DNA of 64,000 bases from Arthrobacter sp. Soil764 (GCF_001428075.1 NZ_LMSI01000025.1:155463-219462), one strand, 5' to 3'; numbered from the stretch's first letter, positions 8,511 to 17,461 are shown. Translations and numbers: made by a program. Notes: generated from the sequence alone by a model not told the origin.

Positions 8511-8539
8511 GGCCGGGGACCGGTTACCGGTCCCCGGCC
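8511..8539. terminator. bidirectional terminator
   Basis: Perfect 13-bp stem (8511-8523 / 8527-8539, GGCCGGGGACCGG) with a TTA loop, followed on the + strand by CTGTTTTAG. It sits in the convergent gap between the SHOCT gene and mmsA. Confidence 0.85.
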
Positions 8540-8561
8540 AGCTGTTTTAGTGCACCTGTGC

Positions 8562-10046
8562 TTAATCCACCTGCGGGAAGCCCAGGTCAATCACCGAGGT
8601 GGAGGGATCCGGCCAGCGCGTGGTCACTACCTTGCCCCGCGTGTAGAACCGGATGCTGTCGGGGCCGTACATGTGGGTATCGCCGAACAGCGAGTTCTTC
8701 CAGCCACCGAACGAGAAGGTGCCTACCGGGACCGGAATGGGCACATTGACTCCCACCATGCCTGCTTCGGCATCGAACTCGAACTGCCGTGCCGCCCCGC
8801 CGTCGCGGGTGAAGATGGCGGTGCCGTTGCCGAACTCGTTGTCGTTGACCAGCTTGACGGCGTCGGCGTAAGTGTCCACCCGGACCACGGACAGGACCGG
8901 ACCGAAGATCTCGTCGTCGTACACTTTCATGCCTGGCTTGACGTGGTCCACCAGGCTGACGCCGATGAAGAACCCTTTTGAATCGAACTGCTGCGAGCGC
9001 CCGTCCACCACCACGGTGGCACCTTCGCCTTCGGCTCCTGATATGTAGGAAGCCACGCGGTCCCGGTGCTCTGCGGTGATCAGGGGACCCATCTGCGAGG
9101 CAGGGTCGGTGCCGGCACCAATCTTGAGGTCTGCCATGCGGCTGGAAATTGCCTTCACCAAGTCATCGGCAATGTTTCCCACGGCCACCAGGACGCTGAC
9201 CGCCATGCAGCGTTCGCCGGCCGAACCGTAGGCGGCCGAAACCGCAGCGTCGGCAGCCATGTCCAGGTCGGCGTCGGGAAGCACCACCATGTGGTTCTTT
9301 GCGCCGCCCAGGGCCTGTACCCGCTTGCCGTGTTCTGCCGCCCGCTTGTAGATCGATTGGGCGATGGGCGTGGACCCGACAAAGCTCACTGCCTTGACGT
9401 CGGGGTGTTCCAGCAGGACGTCGACGGCTTCCTTGTCCCCCTGGACCACGTTCAGCACGCCCGCCGGCAGGCCCGCTTCGGCGAAGGCCTCGGCGATGAA
9501 GACGGCGGCGGACGGGTCCTTCTCGCTGGGCTTCAGCAGCACGGTGTTGCCGCAGGCCAGGGCGCTGCCGATCATCCACAGCGGCACCATGGCCGGGAAG
9601 TTGAACGGCGTAATGCAGGCAACCACACCCACGGGCTGGCGGACGGAGTGGACGTCCACTCCCGTAGAGACCTGCTCGGACCGCTCGCCCTTGAGCATGT
9701 GGGACAGGCCGGTGGCGAAATCGATGTTCTCAAGGCCGCGTGCAATTTCGCCCTCTGCGTCGGAGAGGACCTTGCCGTGCTCGCTGGTGAGGATCGCGGC
9801 AAGTTCGGACTTCCGCTGGTTCAGGATTTCGCGGACCTTGAAGAAGATGGTGGTGCGCCTGGCCAGGCTGGTGGCCCGCCAGGCAGGGAGCGCAGCACGG
9901 GCGGCCGCAATGGCTTCCTCCGTGCGGGCCGCCGAGGCAAGCGCCACCTGCTTGTCCTGTTCGCCGGTGGCGGGATTGAACACCGGACCGAACCGGTCTG
10001 CGTCGCTGATACGGGTGCCGTTGATGTAGTGCGGAATGGTTTCCAA
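8562..10046 (-). CDS. mmsA: methylmalonate-semialdehyde dehydrogenase (CoA-acylating)
   Basis: 494 residues, normal for the family. It oxidises methylmalonate semialdehyde (and malonate semialdehyde) to propionyl-CoA (or acetyl-CoA) in valine degradation. The NAD-binding region, FNFPAMVPLWM, the catalytic cysteine in GERCMAVSV and the family-typical C-terminal block GTFSFGGWKNSLFGD are all present. This Cys context separates it from general aldehyde dehydrogenases. mmsB lies 35 bp upstream in the same direction, so mmsB-mmsA form the last two steps of isobutyrate/valine breakdown. Confidence 0.95.
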   Translation of the reverse strand: METIPHYINGTRISDADRFGPVFNPATGEQDKQVALASAARTEEAIAAARAALPAWRATSLARRTTIFFKVREILNQRKSELAAILTSEHGKVLSDAEGEIARGLENIDFATGLSHMLKGERSEQVSTGVDVHSVRQPVGVVACITPFNFPAMVPLWMIGSALACGNTVLLKPSEKDPSAAVFIAEAFAEAGLPAGVLNVVQGDKEAVDVLLEHPDVKAVSFVGSTPIAQSIYKRAAEHGKRVQALGGAKNHMVVLPDADLDMAADAAVSAAYGSAGERCMAVSVLVAVGNIADDLVKAISSRMADLKIGAGTDPASQMGPLITAEHRDRVASYISGAEGEGATVVVDGRSQQFDSKGFFIGVSLVDHVKPGMKVYDDEIFGPVLSVVRVDTYADAVKLVNDNEFGNGTAIFTRDGGAARQFEFDAEAGMVGVNVPIPVPVGTFSFGGWKNSLFGDTHMYGPDSIRFYTRGKVVTTRWPDPSTSVIDLGFPQVD

Positions 10047-10081
10047 GGGGAGTCTCTTTTCCTGCGTTGCGTGCGGCGGGG

Positions 10082-11002
10082 CTAGTTGGTGGACGATTCC
10101 GGGCGGGCGGTTTCGAGTGAGCCGTCCACGAGCTTGATGATCATGGAGCAGTCCTTGCCCGCATCACCTTCGTCAATGAGGCGCTGGAACAGTTGCTGGA
10201 CGTGCCTACCGATCTCCAGGGGTGTGCCGGTGTCCTCGGCCGCGCTGATGGCCAACCCAATGTCCTTGTTCGCCAGTTCGGTGGTGAACGTCGGTGCGAA
10301 GTCGTTGTTTGAGGCCGCGGTGGGAACCACGCCGGGCACCGGGTACCAGGTGCGCAGAGCCCATGAGTCACCCGAGGAGACCGAGGCGATGTTCCAGAAA
10401 ACCTGCTTGTCCAGGCCCAGCCGGTCGGCGAGCACTGCGCCCTCGGCGGTGGAGGCGAGGTTGATGAAGAGCATCAGGTTGTTGCAGATCTTTGCGGCCT
10501 GCCCTGTGGTGGCCCCACCCGTGGGGATGATGTTTGCGGCCATGGGGCCGATGTAGTCCGTGGCGTCCGCCACGGCGCCCTCTTCGCCGCCCACCATGAA
10601 TGTCAGCGTTCCTGCCTCGGCCCCGCTCATTCCGCCCGACACCGGGGCGTCCACGAAGCGGAAGCCGGCGGCAGCAGCGGCGTCGTGCAGTTCCTGCGCC
10701 GAGGCGACGTCGATGGTGGAGGAGTCAATCAGCAGCGTGCGGGTGTCCGCGTGCGCCAGTACCCCGTCCGGGCCCAGATACACCGCCCGGGCGTGTTCCC
10801 CCTTCGGCAGCATGGTGAACACGGCATCTGCACCCTCCACCGCTTCGGCGATACTGGCGGCCCGCTTGACGCCGCCCGCCTCAGCGGCTGCCAGGGCTGC
10901 GGGATTGAGGTCGAAACCGCGGACATCGTGCCCGGCCTTCACCAGGTTCACGGACATATGGCCGCCCATGTTGCCCAGGCCGATCCAACCGATAACTGCC
11001 AT
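10082..11002 (-). CDS. mmsB: 3-hydroxyisobutyrate dehydrogenase
   Basis: 306 residues. The N-terminal Rossmann motif is IGWIGLGNMGGHMSVNL, the substrate-binding signature DAPVSGGMSGAEAGTLTFMVGG, and the catalytic lysine region GQAAKICNNLML. It oxidises 3-hydroxyisobutyrate to methylmalonate semialdehyde with NAD, feeding MmsA encoded just downstream. It is divergent from a LysR-type gene across a 135-bp region. On its own strand a TTGACA hexamer at 11055-11050 could be the -35 element. The start is ATG 11002. Confidence 0.94.
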   Translation of the reverse strand: MAVIGWIGLGNMGGHMSVNLVKAGHDVRGFDLNPAALAAAEAGGVKRAASIAEAVEGADAVFTMLPKGEHARAVYLGPDGVLAHADTRTLLIDSSTIDVASAQELHDAAAAAGFRFVDAPVSGGMSGAEAGTLTFMVGGEEGAVADATDYIGPMAANIIPTGGATTGQAAKICNNLMLFINLASTAEGAVLADRLGLDKQVFWNIASVSSGDSWALRTWYPVPGVVPTAASNNDFAPTFTTELANKDIGLAISAAEDTGTPLEIGRHVQQLFQRLIDEGDAGKDCSMIIKLVDGSLETARPESSTN

Positions 11003-11103
11003 GCGTAAGCTCCTTTGCTTTCAGTCCAGCCTTGCTGCCGGCGTGTCTGTGTCAACGATCACACCCTGCTACAGTGCAATCAAGGGGAAAAATCACAGAG
11101 GCC

Positions 11104-11121
11104 ATGTGCATCGCTGCACAT
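11104..11121. promoter_or_regulatory. palindrome between mmsB and LysR gene
   Basis: Perfect inverted repeat ATGTGCA-TCGC-TGCACAT, 16 bp before the LysR GTG start. It is a candidate site for autoregulation or for control of mmsBA. Confidence 0.45.
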
Positions 11122-11137
11122 CTATGGAAGGACCGGC

Positions 11138-12046
11138 GTGGACCTGAGACGGTTGCCCAGCCCCGACGACCTGCTCATCCTGCTGACGGTTGCACGACTT
11201 GGCCGCTTCAACGCCGTGGCGGAAACACTGGGGACAACCCACACCACCATTTCCCGCCGCATCCTCGCCCTGGACAAGCAGCTGGGCGGCCGCACCCTGG
11301 AACGCAGCCCGCACGGCTGGGAACTGACGCAACTCGGCGCGGCGGCCGTGGATGCGGCGGAGGCCATCGAGAACACCCTTGGCTCGCTGTCGAGCGTGAT
11401 CAACCAGGACCAAAGCGCCCTTGCCGGCCTGGTCCGTGTGGCCACCTCGGACGGTGTCGGGGCGGTGTTCGTGGCCCCGTCGCTGGTGCGGCTCCAGCAG
11501 CAGAATCCGCAGCTGAACGTTGAAATGCTCAGCGCCACCCGGAAAGTCAGCCAGAACCGGTCAGGAGTGGACCTGGAGATTGTGGTGGGCCGGGCCGACG
11601 TCACTACCGCGCAGACCATCTTCCTGAGCAACTACTACCTGCGCCTTTACGCCAGTTCCGCCTACGCCGCCCGGCATGGCCTGCCGGAAAGGCTCGACGA
11701 CGTGGGGCAGCACGGGTTTGTCTCGTACGTGGAGTCCGCGCTCCAGGTAGCGGAGCTGGGGCCGCGCTGGTCATCGGAACTTCCCGTCCCCAGGACAAGC
11801 TTCCAGGCCACCAGCGTGTTCGCCCAGGTGGAGGCCGTCCGGCAGGGCGCGGGCATTGGCCTGCTGCCCAACTTCATGGTGGCGGAATCCGACACTTTCG
11901 TACCCGTCCTGGCCGCCGACTTCGAGCGGCAGCTCCCCATCTGGGCCGTTGCCCGCCCGGAGTCGCTCCGCTCCGCACCGGTGCAGGCCGTGATTGCGGC
12001 CCTCAAAGAGGAGATGAAGGAGCGCGCCGGGCTGCTGGCAGGTTAG
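11138..12046 (+). CDS. LysR-family transcriptional regulator
   Basis: 302 residues. An N-terminal winged helix-turn-helix (LILLTVARLGRFNAVAETLG, then TTHTTISRRILALDKQLG) is followed by a LysR substrate-binding domain (LAGLVRVATSDGVGAVFVAP onward). GTG 11138 is chosen because GGAAGG lies 7 nt upstream and the HTH begins right after it; the frame stays open further upstream. It is divergent from mmsBA, so it most likely senses a valine-pathway intermediate and controls that operon. The recognition helix TTHTTISRRI differs somewhat from typical LysR proteins. Confidence 0.85.
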   Translation: MDLRRLPSPDDLLILLTVARLGRFNAVAETLGTTHTTISRRILALDKQLGGRTLERSPHGWELTQLGAAAVDAAEAIENTLGSLSSVINQDQSALAGLVRVATSDGVGAVFVAPSLVRLQQQNPQLNVEMLSATRKVSQNRSGVDLEIVVGRADVTTAQTIFLSNYYLRLYASSAYAARHGLPERLDDVGQHGFVSYVESALQVAELGPRWSSELPVPRTSFQATSVFAQVEAVRQGAGIGLLPNFMVAESDTFVPVLAADFERQLPIWAVARPESLRSAPVQAVIAALKEEMKERAGLLAG

Positions 12047-12054
12047 GCCGGTCC

Positions 12055-12110
12055 GGAAGAGCTCAGGCCTGGAAGAGCCCAGGCCTGGAAGAGCTCAGGC
12101 CTGGAAGAGC
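12055..12110. repeat. 16-bp tandem repeat spanning the alcohol dehydrogenase stop codon
   Basis: Three full 16-bp units (GGAAGAGCTCAGGCCT and a one-base variant) at 12055-12102, plus half a unit to 12110. They start beyond the dehydrogenase stop (12095-12097) and run into its last codons (RLFQA). Confidence 0.9.
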
Positions 12111-13237
12111 CGCCGCACCACCTGCCCGGATGCCAGCGCGTCAAGGCCCTCGTTGATCTCGCCCAGCGGCCGCGTGTCGGTGTGCAGCAGCTCGACGGGC
12201 AGCCTGCCCTCCCGCCAGAATCCGAGGTATTTCGGGATGTCGCGGGAGGGCACCGCATCCCCCATGTAGGAGCCCAGCAGCCGTTTTCCCGCCCCGGCGA
12301 ACTGCAGGGCGGGTACCGTCAACTGGGCGGACGGATGGGGCAGGCCCACCGAGACCACGGCGCCTCCCCGGGTGACCTGCTCCAGGCAGGAGGCAATGAC
12401 GGCCGCCGAACCCACTGCTTCGATGGCGACGTCCACGCCGTCACCGGAGGCTTCCGCGATCAGCCGGGCCGCGTCCTCCGGCGTTCCCACCGATGTGGCC
12501 CCGGCGTCGCGGGCGAGCTGGTGCTTGCCCTGGTTTGGATCGACGGCAATCACGCTGGCTGCCCCCGCGAGGCGCGCTGCCATGACGGCGGACAGGCCCA
12601 CCGCGCCGAGCCCGAAGACTGCCACGGACTGCCCTGGACTGACGCCGGCGGTGTTCAGGACGGCACCCATTCCCGTGAGCACGGCGCAACCGAACATCGC
12701 GGCAACCGTGTCCGGGACGTCGTCGTCAATCACCACCACCGATTCCCTGGCGACCACCGCGTAGTCGGCAAAGGCCGAGACGCCAAGGTGGTGGTTGATG
12801 CGCTCGCCCGCCGGCGTCCGCAGCAGCGCCGGCCCGTGCAGGAGGTCCCCGGAGCCGTTGACCTCCGCTGCGCGGTGGCACAGGGCCGGCCTGCCCGACA
12901 GGCAGGCCCGGCATTTCCCGCAGCTCGGCACGAAGACCAATACCACGTGGTCGCCCACCGACACGTCTTCCACACCTTCGCCGAGGGAGACCACCCGCCC
13001 CACGGCCTCGTGGCCGAGGGCCATGGGAAGCGGCCGGACGCGGGAACCGTCCACCACCGAGAGGTCCGAATGGCACAGGCTGGAGTAGGTGATGGCAACA
13101 CCAAGCTCACCGGCGCGGGGCTCCGGCTGGTCCAGTTCCTGCACCAGCAGCGGGCCGGCGTCGGAGTAGGTCCGCTTCCCGGGGCCGGCCCCCGGGGTGG
13201 GGGCCGGAACGGTGGAGTACAGGACGGCGGCTTTCAT
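12095..13237 (-). CDS. zinc-dependent alcohol dehydrogenase
   Basis: 380 residues of the medium-chain dehydrogenase family. Catalytic zinc ligands are in SSLCHSDLS and ALGHEAVG, and the structural zinc loop is CGKCRACLSGRPALC. The NAD-binding motif is VFGLGAVGLSAV. The arrangement resembles class III/formaldehyde-type or aryl-alcohol dehydrogenases. It starts 9 bp after the stop of an MHS-family transporter gene, so the pair may import and oxidise one substrate. Its last five codons are part of a 16-bp tandem repeat that continues past the stop codon, so the natural C-terminus may have shifted. Confidence 0.88.
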   Translation of the reverse strand: MKAAVLYSTVPAPTPGAGPGKRTYSDAGPLLVQELDQPEPRAGELGVAITYSSLCHSDLSVVDGSRVRPLPMALGHEAVGRVVSLGEGVEDVSVGDHVVLVFVPSCGKCRACLSGRPALCHRAAEVNGSGDLLHGPALLRTPAGERINHHLGVSAFADYAVVARESVVVIDDDVPDTVAAMFGCAVLTGMGAVLNTAGVSPGQSVAVFGLGAVGLSAVMAARLAGAASVIAVDPNQGKHQLARDAGATSVGTPEDAARLIAEASGDGVDVAIEAVGSAAVIASCLEQVTRGGAVVSVGLPHPSAQLTVPALQFAGAGKRLLGSYMGDAVPSRDIPKYLGFWREGRLPVELLHTDTRPLGEINEGLDALASGQVVRRLFQA

Positions 13238-13246
13238 GGGAACCTG

Positions 13247-14629
13247 CTACTTCTTGTTGGCGGCAAGGAGGTCGGCGGTGCCCTGGGCATCCGCGGCATC
13301 CACGTCGTGCAGCGAGATGCCGCGGGTTTCCTTCAGGAAGAAGACCGCGACGGCGGTGATGGCGCAGGCGATCAGCAGGTAGACAGCCACGGGGACGGAG
13401 GACTTGTAGGTGCCCAGGAGCGAGGCGGCGATGATCGGAGCCAGTGAACCTGCCACGATCGAGGTCACCTGGTAGCCGAGGGACACCCCTGAGTACCGCA
13501 TCCGGGTGGGGAACATTTCCGCCATGATGGCAGGCTGCCCTGCGTACATGAAGGCGTGGAACACCAGCCCGATCATGATGGCGGCAAGGATGATGGCATC
13601 GTTCCTGGTATCCATCATGGGGAAGGCGAAAAAGCCCCAGGTGGCACCCATGATGGCGCCGGCCATGTAAACGGGTTTACGGCCAAAGCGGTCCGACAGC
13701 TTGCCGACCATGGGCACAACCGCGAAGTGAACGGCGTGGGCCAGGAGCAGCAGGAGCAGGATCCGGGTGGTGTCGGCCTGCACCACGGTCTTCAGGTAGG
13801 TGATGGAGAACGTGACCACCAGGTAGTACAGGATGTTTTCCGCGAAGCGCAGGCCCATGGCGGTGAAGACGCCGCGGGGATACCGCCGGAACACTTCGGC
13901 CACACCGTAGCCCTTGTGGCCGGCCTCGACCTCTTTGCGGGCCTCCAGGAAGATGGGTGCGTCGTTGACCTTGGTCCGGATGTAGTAGCCGATCAGGACG
14001 ATCACCGCGGACAGCCAAAACGCCACGCGCCAGCCCCATCCCAGGAAGGCGTCCTGGGTCAGCGTGGAGGACAGGATGAACAGCACGGCCGTGGCCAGCA
14101 GGTTTCCCAGCGGCACCGCGGACTGCGGCCAGCTGGCCCAGAACCCGCGGGACTTGCTGGGGCTGTGCTCTGCCACCAGGAGGACGGCGCCGCCCCACTC
14201 CCCGCCGACCGCAAAGCCCTGGGCAAAACGCAGCACCACCAGCAGGGCGGGAGCCCAGTAGCCGATCTGCTGGAAAGTGGGCAGGCAGCCCATGAGGAAG
14301 GTGGAGACGCCCACCAGGATGATGCTCAGCTGCAGCAGCTTCTTCCGGCCGAACTTATCGCCGAAGTGGCCGAAGACGATCCCGCCGATGGGGCGGGCCA
14401 CGAAGCCGACCGCATAGGTGAGGAAGGCGGCGATGATGCCGTCCAGTTCCGTGCCGGCGTTGGGGAAGAAGGCCTTCCCGAACACCAGCGTGGCGGCGGA
14501 TGCGTAGAGGAAGAACTCATACCATTCCACGACGGTTCCGGCCATGGAGGCCGTTACCACCTTCTTGAGCCCTGAGGCCTTGATGTCGGTTTCCTCTGTA
14601 CGCCTTGCGGCGGAGCTTTCCGTACTCAT
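13247..14629 (-). CDS. MHS-family (MFS) metabolite:H+ symporter
   Basis: 460 residues with about 12 membrane helices. The metabolite:H+ symporter signature is clear: VVEWYEFFLYASAATLVFG in helix 1, ARPIGGIVFGHFGDKFGRKK in the 2-3 loop, and RFAQGFAVGGEWGGAVLL in helix 4. Relatives import shikimate, alpha-ketoglutarate, proline/betaine or aromatic acids. ATG 14629 is chosen because AAGGAG lies just upstream, rather than an ATG 66 bp earlier. Its gene is followed 9 bp later by an alcohol dehydrogenase gene. Confidence 0.92.
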   Translation of the reverse strand: MSTESSAARRTEETDIKASGLKKVVTASMAGTVVEWYEFFLYASAATLVFGKAFFPNAGTELDGIIAAFLTYAVGFVARPIGGIVFGHFGDKFGRKKLLQLSIILVGVSTFLMGCLPTFQQIGYWAPALLVVLRFAQGFAVGGEWGGAVLLVAEHSPSKSRGFWASWPQSAVPLGNLLATAVLFILSSTLTQDAFLGWGWRVAFWLSAVIVLIGYYIRTKVNDAPIFLEARKEVEAGHKGYGVAEVFRRYPRGVFTAMGLRFAENILYYLVVTFSITYLKTVVQADTTRILLLLLLAHAVHFAVVPMVGKLSDRFGRKPVYMAGAIMGATWGFFAFPMMDTRNDAIILAAIMIGLVFHAFMYAGQPAIMAEMFPTRMRYSGVSLGYQVTSIVAGSLAPIIAASLLGTYKSSVPVAVYLLIACAITAVAVFFLKETRGISLHDVDAADAQGTADLLAANKK

Positions 14630-14683
14630 GTGAACTCCTTCGGCGTCGTCGTCGACACCACTGGGACCAGTCAATGGCGGCCG

Positions 14684-14698
14684 GGTGTGATGCACACC
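14684..14698. promoter_or_regulatory. palindrome upstream of the MHS transporter gene
   Basis: GGTGTG-ATG-CACACC lies 55 bp before the transporter ATG, a likely operator. A second short palindrome, ACTGG-GA-CCAGT, lies nearby at 14660-14671. Confidence 0.4.
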
Positions 14699-14792
14699 AC
14701 GAACGCCGGATTTGAATGAGTATGGTCTGCCTGCGGTGCAACCTCAACGCCAATTAGTGCAGAAGGCATCTGCAGGAATGCACATGGGGGCC

Positions 14793-15908
14793 TCAGGCCA
14801 GGAAGCTGCCCCGCAGCTGGCCGCCCAACTGGCCGATCTCGGTCAGGAACCCGTCGTGCCCGATCGGCGCCTGGATGACGTGCACTCCGACCTCCCCGGG
14901 CAGGGCCTGGGCCAGCTCATGGGATTGGGACGGGAAATAGAGCCGGTCGGAGTCGACGGCGGCCACGAGGAAGCGTGCGGTTGACCGGGCCAAGGTCTCG
15001 GCGAGGGTCCCCCGGCCCCGGCAGATGTCATGGCTCATCAGCGCTTCGGTCAGGGCAATGTAGCTGTTCGCGTCGAAGCGCTTGACCAGCTTGTTGCCCT
15101 GGTGGTCCAGGTAGCTTTCCACCTGGTACCGGCCCCGGGCGGCCAGGACTTCACCCTTCAGGGGCGACTCGGGCGCCTGCGGCGAACGGCCGAAGCGGCC
15201 TTCCAGTTCGGCTGCTGAGCGGTAGGTGATGTGGGCGATGCGCCGGGCAAGGGCCAGCCCTTCTTCGGGGCTGGGACCGCCGTAGTAGTCGCCGCCGTTG
15301 AAATTCGGATCCTGCCGGATAGCCAGGGTCTGGGCCTGCGCGAAGGCGATCTGCTCGGCCGTGCTTGCGGCTCCCACGGCGATAACGGCGCAGCGCTGCA
15401 CCCTCTCCGGGTACGTCACAGCCCATTCCAGGGCACGGGCGCCGCCCATGGAGCCGCCCAGAACCGCGAACCAGCTCTTGATGCCCAACTGGTCTGCCAG
15501 GCGGGCCTCCGCCACCGTGCTGTCGCGCAGCGTGACCAGGGGGAACCGGGAACCCCAGGGGCCGCCGTCCGGGGCGGCCGACGACGGGCCCGTTGACCCG
15601 TAGCAGCCGCCAACGATGTTGATGGACACCACGAAGAACTTGTCCGTGTCCACGGGCGCACCGGGGCCGGCCAGCTGTTCCCACCAGCCTTCTTCGTCGG
15701 TGTCGCCGCGGGTCACATGGGTGCTTCCGGTCAGGGCATGCTCGATCAGGACGGCGTTGCTGGCGTCCGCGTTGAGCGTGCCCCACGTTTCGTAGGCCAG
15801 CGTGACGTCCGGCAGGTAGCCGCCGGCTTCAAGGTCCAGTCCCCCGATCGAGGCGTAGCGGACGATTCCGTGTTCGGGGATGGTGGTTCGGGCGACGGTA
15901 ACCGTCAT
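14793..15908 (-). CDS. metX: homoserine O-acetyltransferase
   Basis: 371 residues, alpha/beta-hydrolase fold. It acetylates homoserine with acetyl-CoA, committing it to methionine. Conserved segments are AYETWGTLN, the nucleophile region VLGGSMGGARALEWA, SYLDHQGNKLVKRFDANSYI, and the closing Asp/His in AVDSDRLYFP and PIGHDGFL. ATG 15908 is preceded by AGAGG and by a SAM-IV-like riboswitch (15954-16038). The reading frame continues through the riboswitch but is not protein-like there. metY lies upstream on the same strand, giving the next reaction. Confidence 0.95.
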   Translation of the reverse strand: MTVTVARTTIPEHGIVRYASIGGLDLEAGGYLPDVTLAYETWGTLNADASNAVLIEHALTGSTHVTRGDTDEEGWWEQLAGPGAPVDTDKFFVVSINIVGGCYGSTGPSSAAPDGGPWGSRFPLVTLRDSTVAEARLADQLGIKSWFAVLGGSMGGARALEWAVTYPERVQRCAVIAVGAASTAEQIAFAQAQTLAIRQDPNFNGGDYYGGPSPEEGLALARRIAHITYRSAAELEGRFGRSPQAPESPLKGEVLAARGRYQVESYLDHQGNKLVKRFDANSYIALTEALMSHDICRGRGTLAETLARSTARFLVAAVDSDRLYFPSQSHELAQALPGEVGVHVIQAPIGHDGFLTEIGQLGGQLRGSFLA

Positions 15909-15934
15909 GGCAAGACCTCTTCTACGCGCTTGCC
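15909..15934 (-). promoter_or_regulatory. hairpin next to the metX start codon
   Basis: On the coding strand GGCAAG and CTTGCC form a perfect 6-bp stem. Its loop holds the AGAGG ribosome-binding site, and it ends at the base before the ATG. This is a plausible expression platform for the riboswitch just upstream. Confidence 0.45.
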
Positions 15935-15953
15935 CGCCGTCATTTGACCGGCA

Positions 15954-16038
15954 GGCCAGGTCCTCACCCGGGGCACCCCACCGCGGATGGAGGGTTGCCG
16001 GCCAGCAAGCCGGGGCTGTCACTGGCACTCATGACCTG
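15954..16038 (-). promoter_or_regulatory. SAM-IV-like riboswitch upstream of metX
   Basis: On the minus strand the element opens CCAGGTCATGAGTGCCAG and closes with GGTGAGGACCTGG; CCAGGTC/GACCTGG form the closing P1 stem. The conserved core includes CCCCGGC, GCTGGCCGGCAACCCTCC and CGCGGTGGGGTGCCCCGGG, the layout of actinobacterial SAM-IV aptamers. The metX ATG lies 46 nt downstream. Binding of S-adenosylmethionine is expected to lower metX expression. Confidence 0.85.
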
Positions 16039-16138
16039 GTTCGAGTGTACGAAACACCCCCCGTTCCAAGCCAAGAGTGTGACTGGTTGTGACTTTCCCG
16101 GCTTGCCGGCGGCACTCACTGCAGCCCCGGCTGTTGTC

Positions 16139-17461
16139 TTAGGCCGCGGCGCCCTTGGCTGCGCGGAAGCCCGCTTCCAGGTCGGCCAGGATGTCATCGA
16201 TGTGCTCCAGGCCGACGGACAGCCGGACCAGTCCCGGGGTCACCCCCGCCACTGCCTGCTGCTCAGGCGAAAGCTGGCTGTGGGTGGTCGACGCCGGGTG
16301 GATGACAAGGGAGCGGACGTCGCCGATGTTCGCAACATGGGAGTGCAGTTCAAGGGCGTCGACGAAGCGCTTGCCCGCTTCCGCCCCGCCGGCCAGGTTG
16401 AAAGCCACCACGGCCCCCGTCCCCTTGGGCCCGTACTTGCGGCCACGTTCGTACCAGGGGCTGGAGGGCAGCCCCGCGTAGGCGACGGATTCGACGTCGT
16501 CCCTTCCTTCCAGCCAGCGCGCCACCTCCGTGGCGTTGGCAACGTGACGCTCCACCCGCAGGCTCAGCGTCTCCAGGCCCTGGGAGATCAGGAAGGCGTT
16601 GAACGGGGATACCGCCGAGCCAAGATCTCGCAGCAGCTGGACCCGGGCCTTGAGGATGTAGGAGAGGTTGGCTCCCAGCGCACCACCCTCGCCAAGGTCA
16701 CGTGCGTAGACCAGGCCGTTGTACGTTGGGTCAGGAGTGTTGAAGCCGGGGAATCGTTCAGGATCCTTGCTGAAGTCGAACTTTCCGGAATCGACAATGA
16801 CGCCGGCAATGGCCGAACCGTGGCCGCCCAGGTATTTGGTGGCCGAGTGGATCACGATGTCGGCGCCCCACTCCAGCGGGCGGATCAGGTACGGGGTGGA
16901 CAGGGTATTGTCCACGATCAGCGGCACGCCCGCCTGGTGGGCCACCCCGGAGATGCCTTCGATATCCAGGACGTCCTGGCGGGGATTGGACACCACTTCG
17001 CCGAAAAAGAGCTTGGTGTTCGGCTGCACGGCGCCGCGCCACTGGTCCAGGTTGTCCGGATCGTCCACGAAGGTGACCGAAATGCCGAACTTCTTCAGGG
17101 TGTGGGCGAACAGGTTGTACGTTCCGCCGTAAAGGCTGGGGCTGGCCACGATGTGGTCCCCGGCCTCCGCGATGTTCAGGACTGCGAAGGTCTCCGCCGC
17201 CTGCCCCGAGCTGAGCAGCAAAGCGGCCAGGCCTCCCTCAAGGCTGGCGATCCGCTGTTCGACGGCGTCCTGCGTGGGGTTGCCGATTCGGGTGTAGATG
17301 GGCGCAAGTTCAGCCAGGGCAAAGCGGTTGGCTGCACTTTCGGCGCTGGGGAACACGAACGACGTGGTCTGGTAGATCGGCAGCGCGCGGGCTCCAGTGG
17401 CACTGTCCACTTCCTGGCCTGCATGGATCTGGCGGGTTTCGAAGGACCATCCGTTGGACAT
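16139..17461 (-). CDS. metY: O-acetylhomoserine aminocarboxypropyltransferase (sulfhydrylase)
   Basis: 440 residues, the longer MetY class of Cys/Met-metabolism PLP enzymes. It makes homocysteine from O-acetylhomoserine and sulfide. Family features are RQIHAGQEVD, the substrate block YTRIGNPTQ, the cofactor lysine in VIHSATKYLGGHG, and RLSVGLEHIDDI near the C-terminus. ATG 17461 is preferred to ATG 17479 or 17494 because AAAGGAG lies 6-12 nt upstream of it. A second SAM-IV-like riboswitch precedes it (17535-17622). metX follows downstream, behind its own riboswitch. Confidence 0.95.
   Translation of the reverse strand: MSNGWSFETRQIHAGQEVDSATGARALPIYQTTSFVFPSAESAANRFALAELAPIYTRIGNPTQDAVEQRIASLEGGLAALLLSSGQAAETFAVLNIAEAGDHIVASPSLYGGTYNLFAHTLKKFGISVTFVDDPDNLDQWRGAVQPNTKLFFGEVVSNPRQDVLDIEGISGVAHQAGVPLIVDNTLSTPYLIRPLEWGADIVIHSATKYLGGHGSAIAGVIVDSGKFDFSKDPERFPGFNTPDPTYNGLVYARDLGEGGALGANLSYILKARVQLLRDLGSAVSPFNAFLISQGLETLSLRVERHVANATEVARWLEGRDDVESVAYAGLPSSPWYERGRKYGPKGTGAVVAFNLAGGAEAGKRFVDALELHSHVANIGDVRSLVIHPASTTHSQLSPEQQAVAGVTPGLVRLSVGLEHIDDILADLEAGFRAAKGAAA

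Noticed and set aside
12055..12110. Insertion-element end or attachment site
   Set aside because: Simple tandem duplication with no integrase, terminal repeats or matching distant copy seen.
15909..16028. N-terminal extension of metX through the riboswitch
   Set aside because: The same amino-acid string appears from the metY leader because both translate the aptamer; this is RNA structure, not protein.
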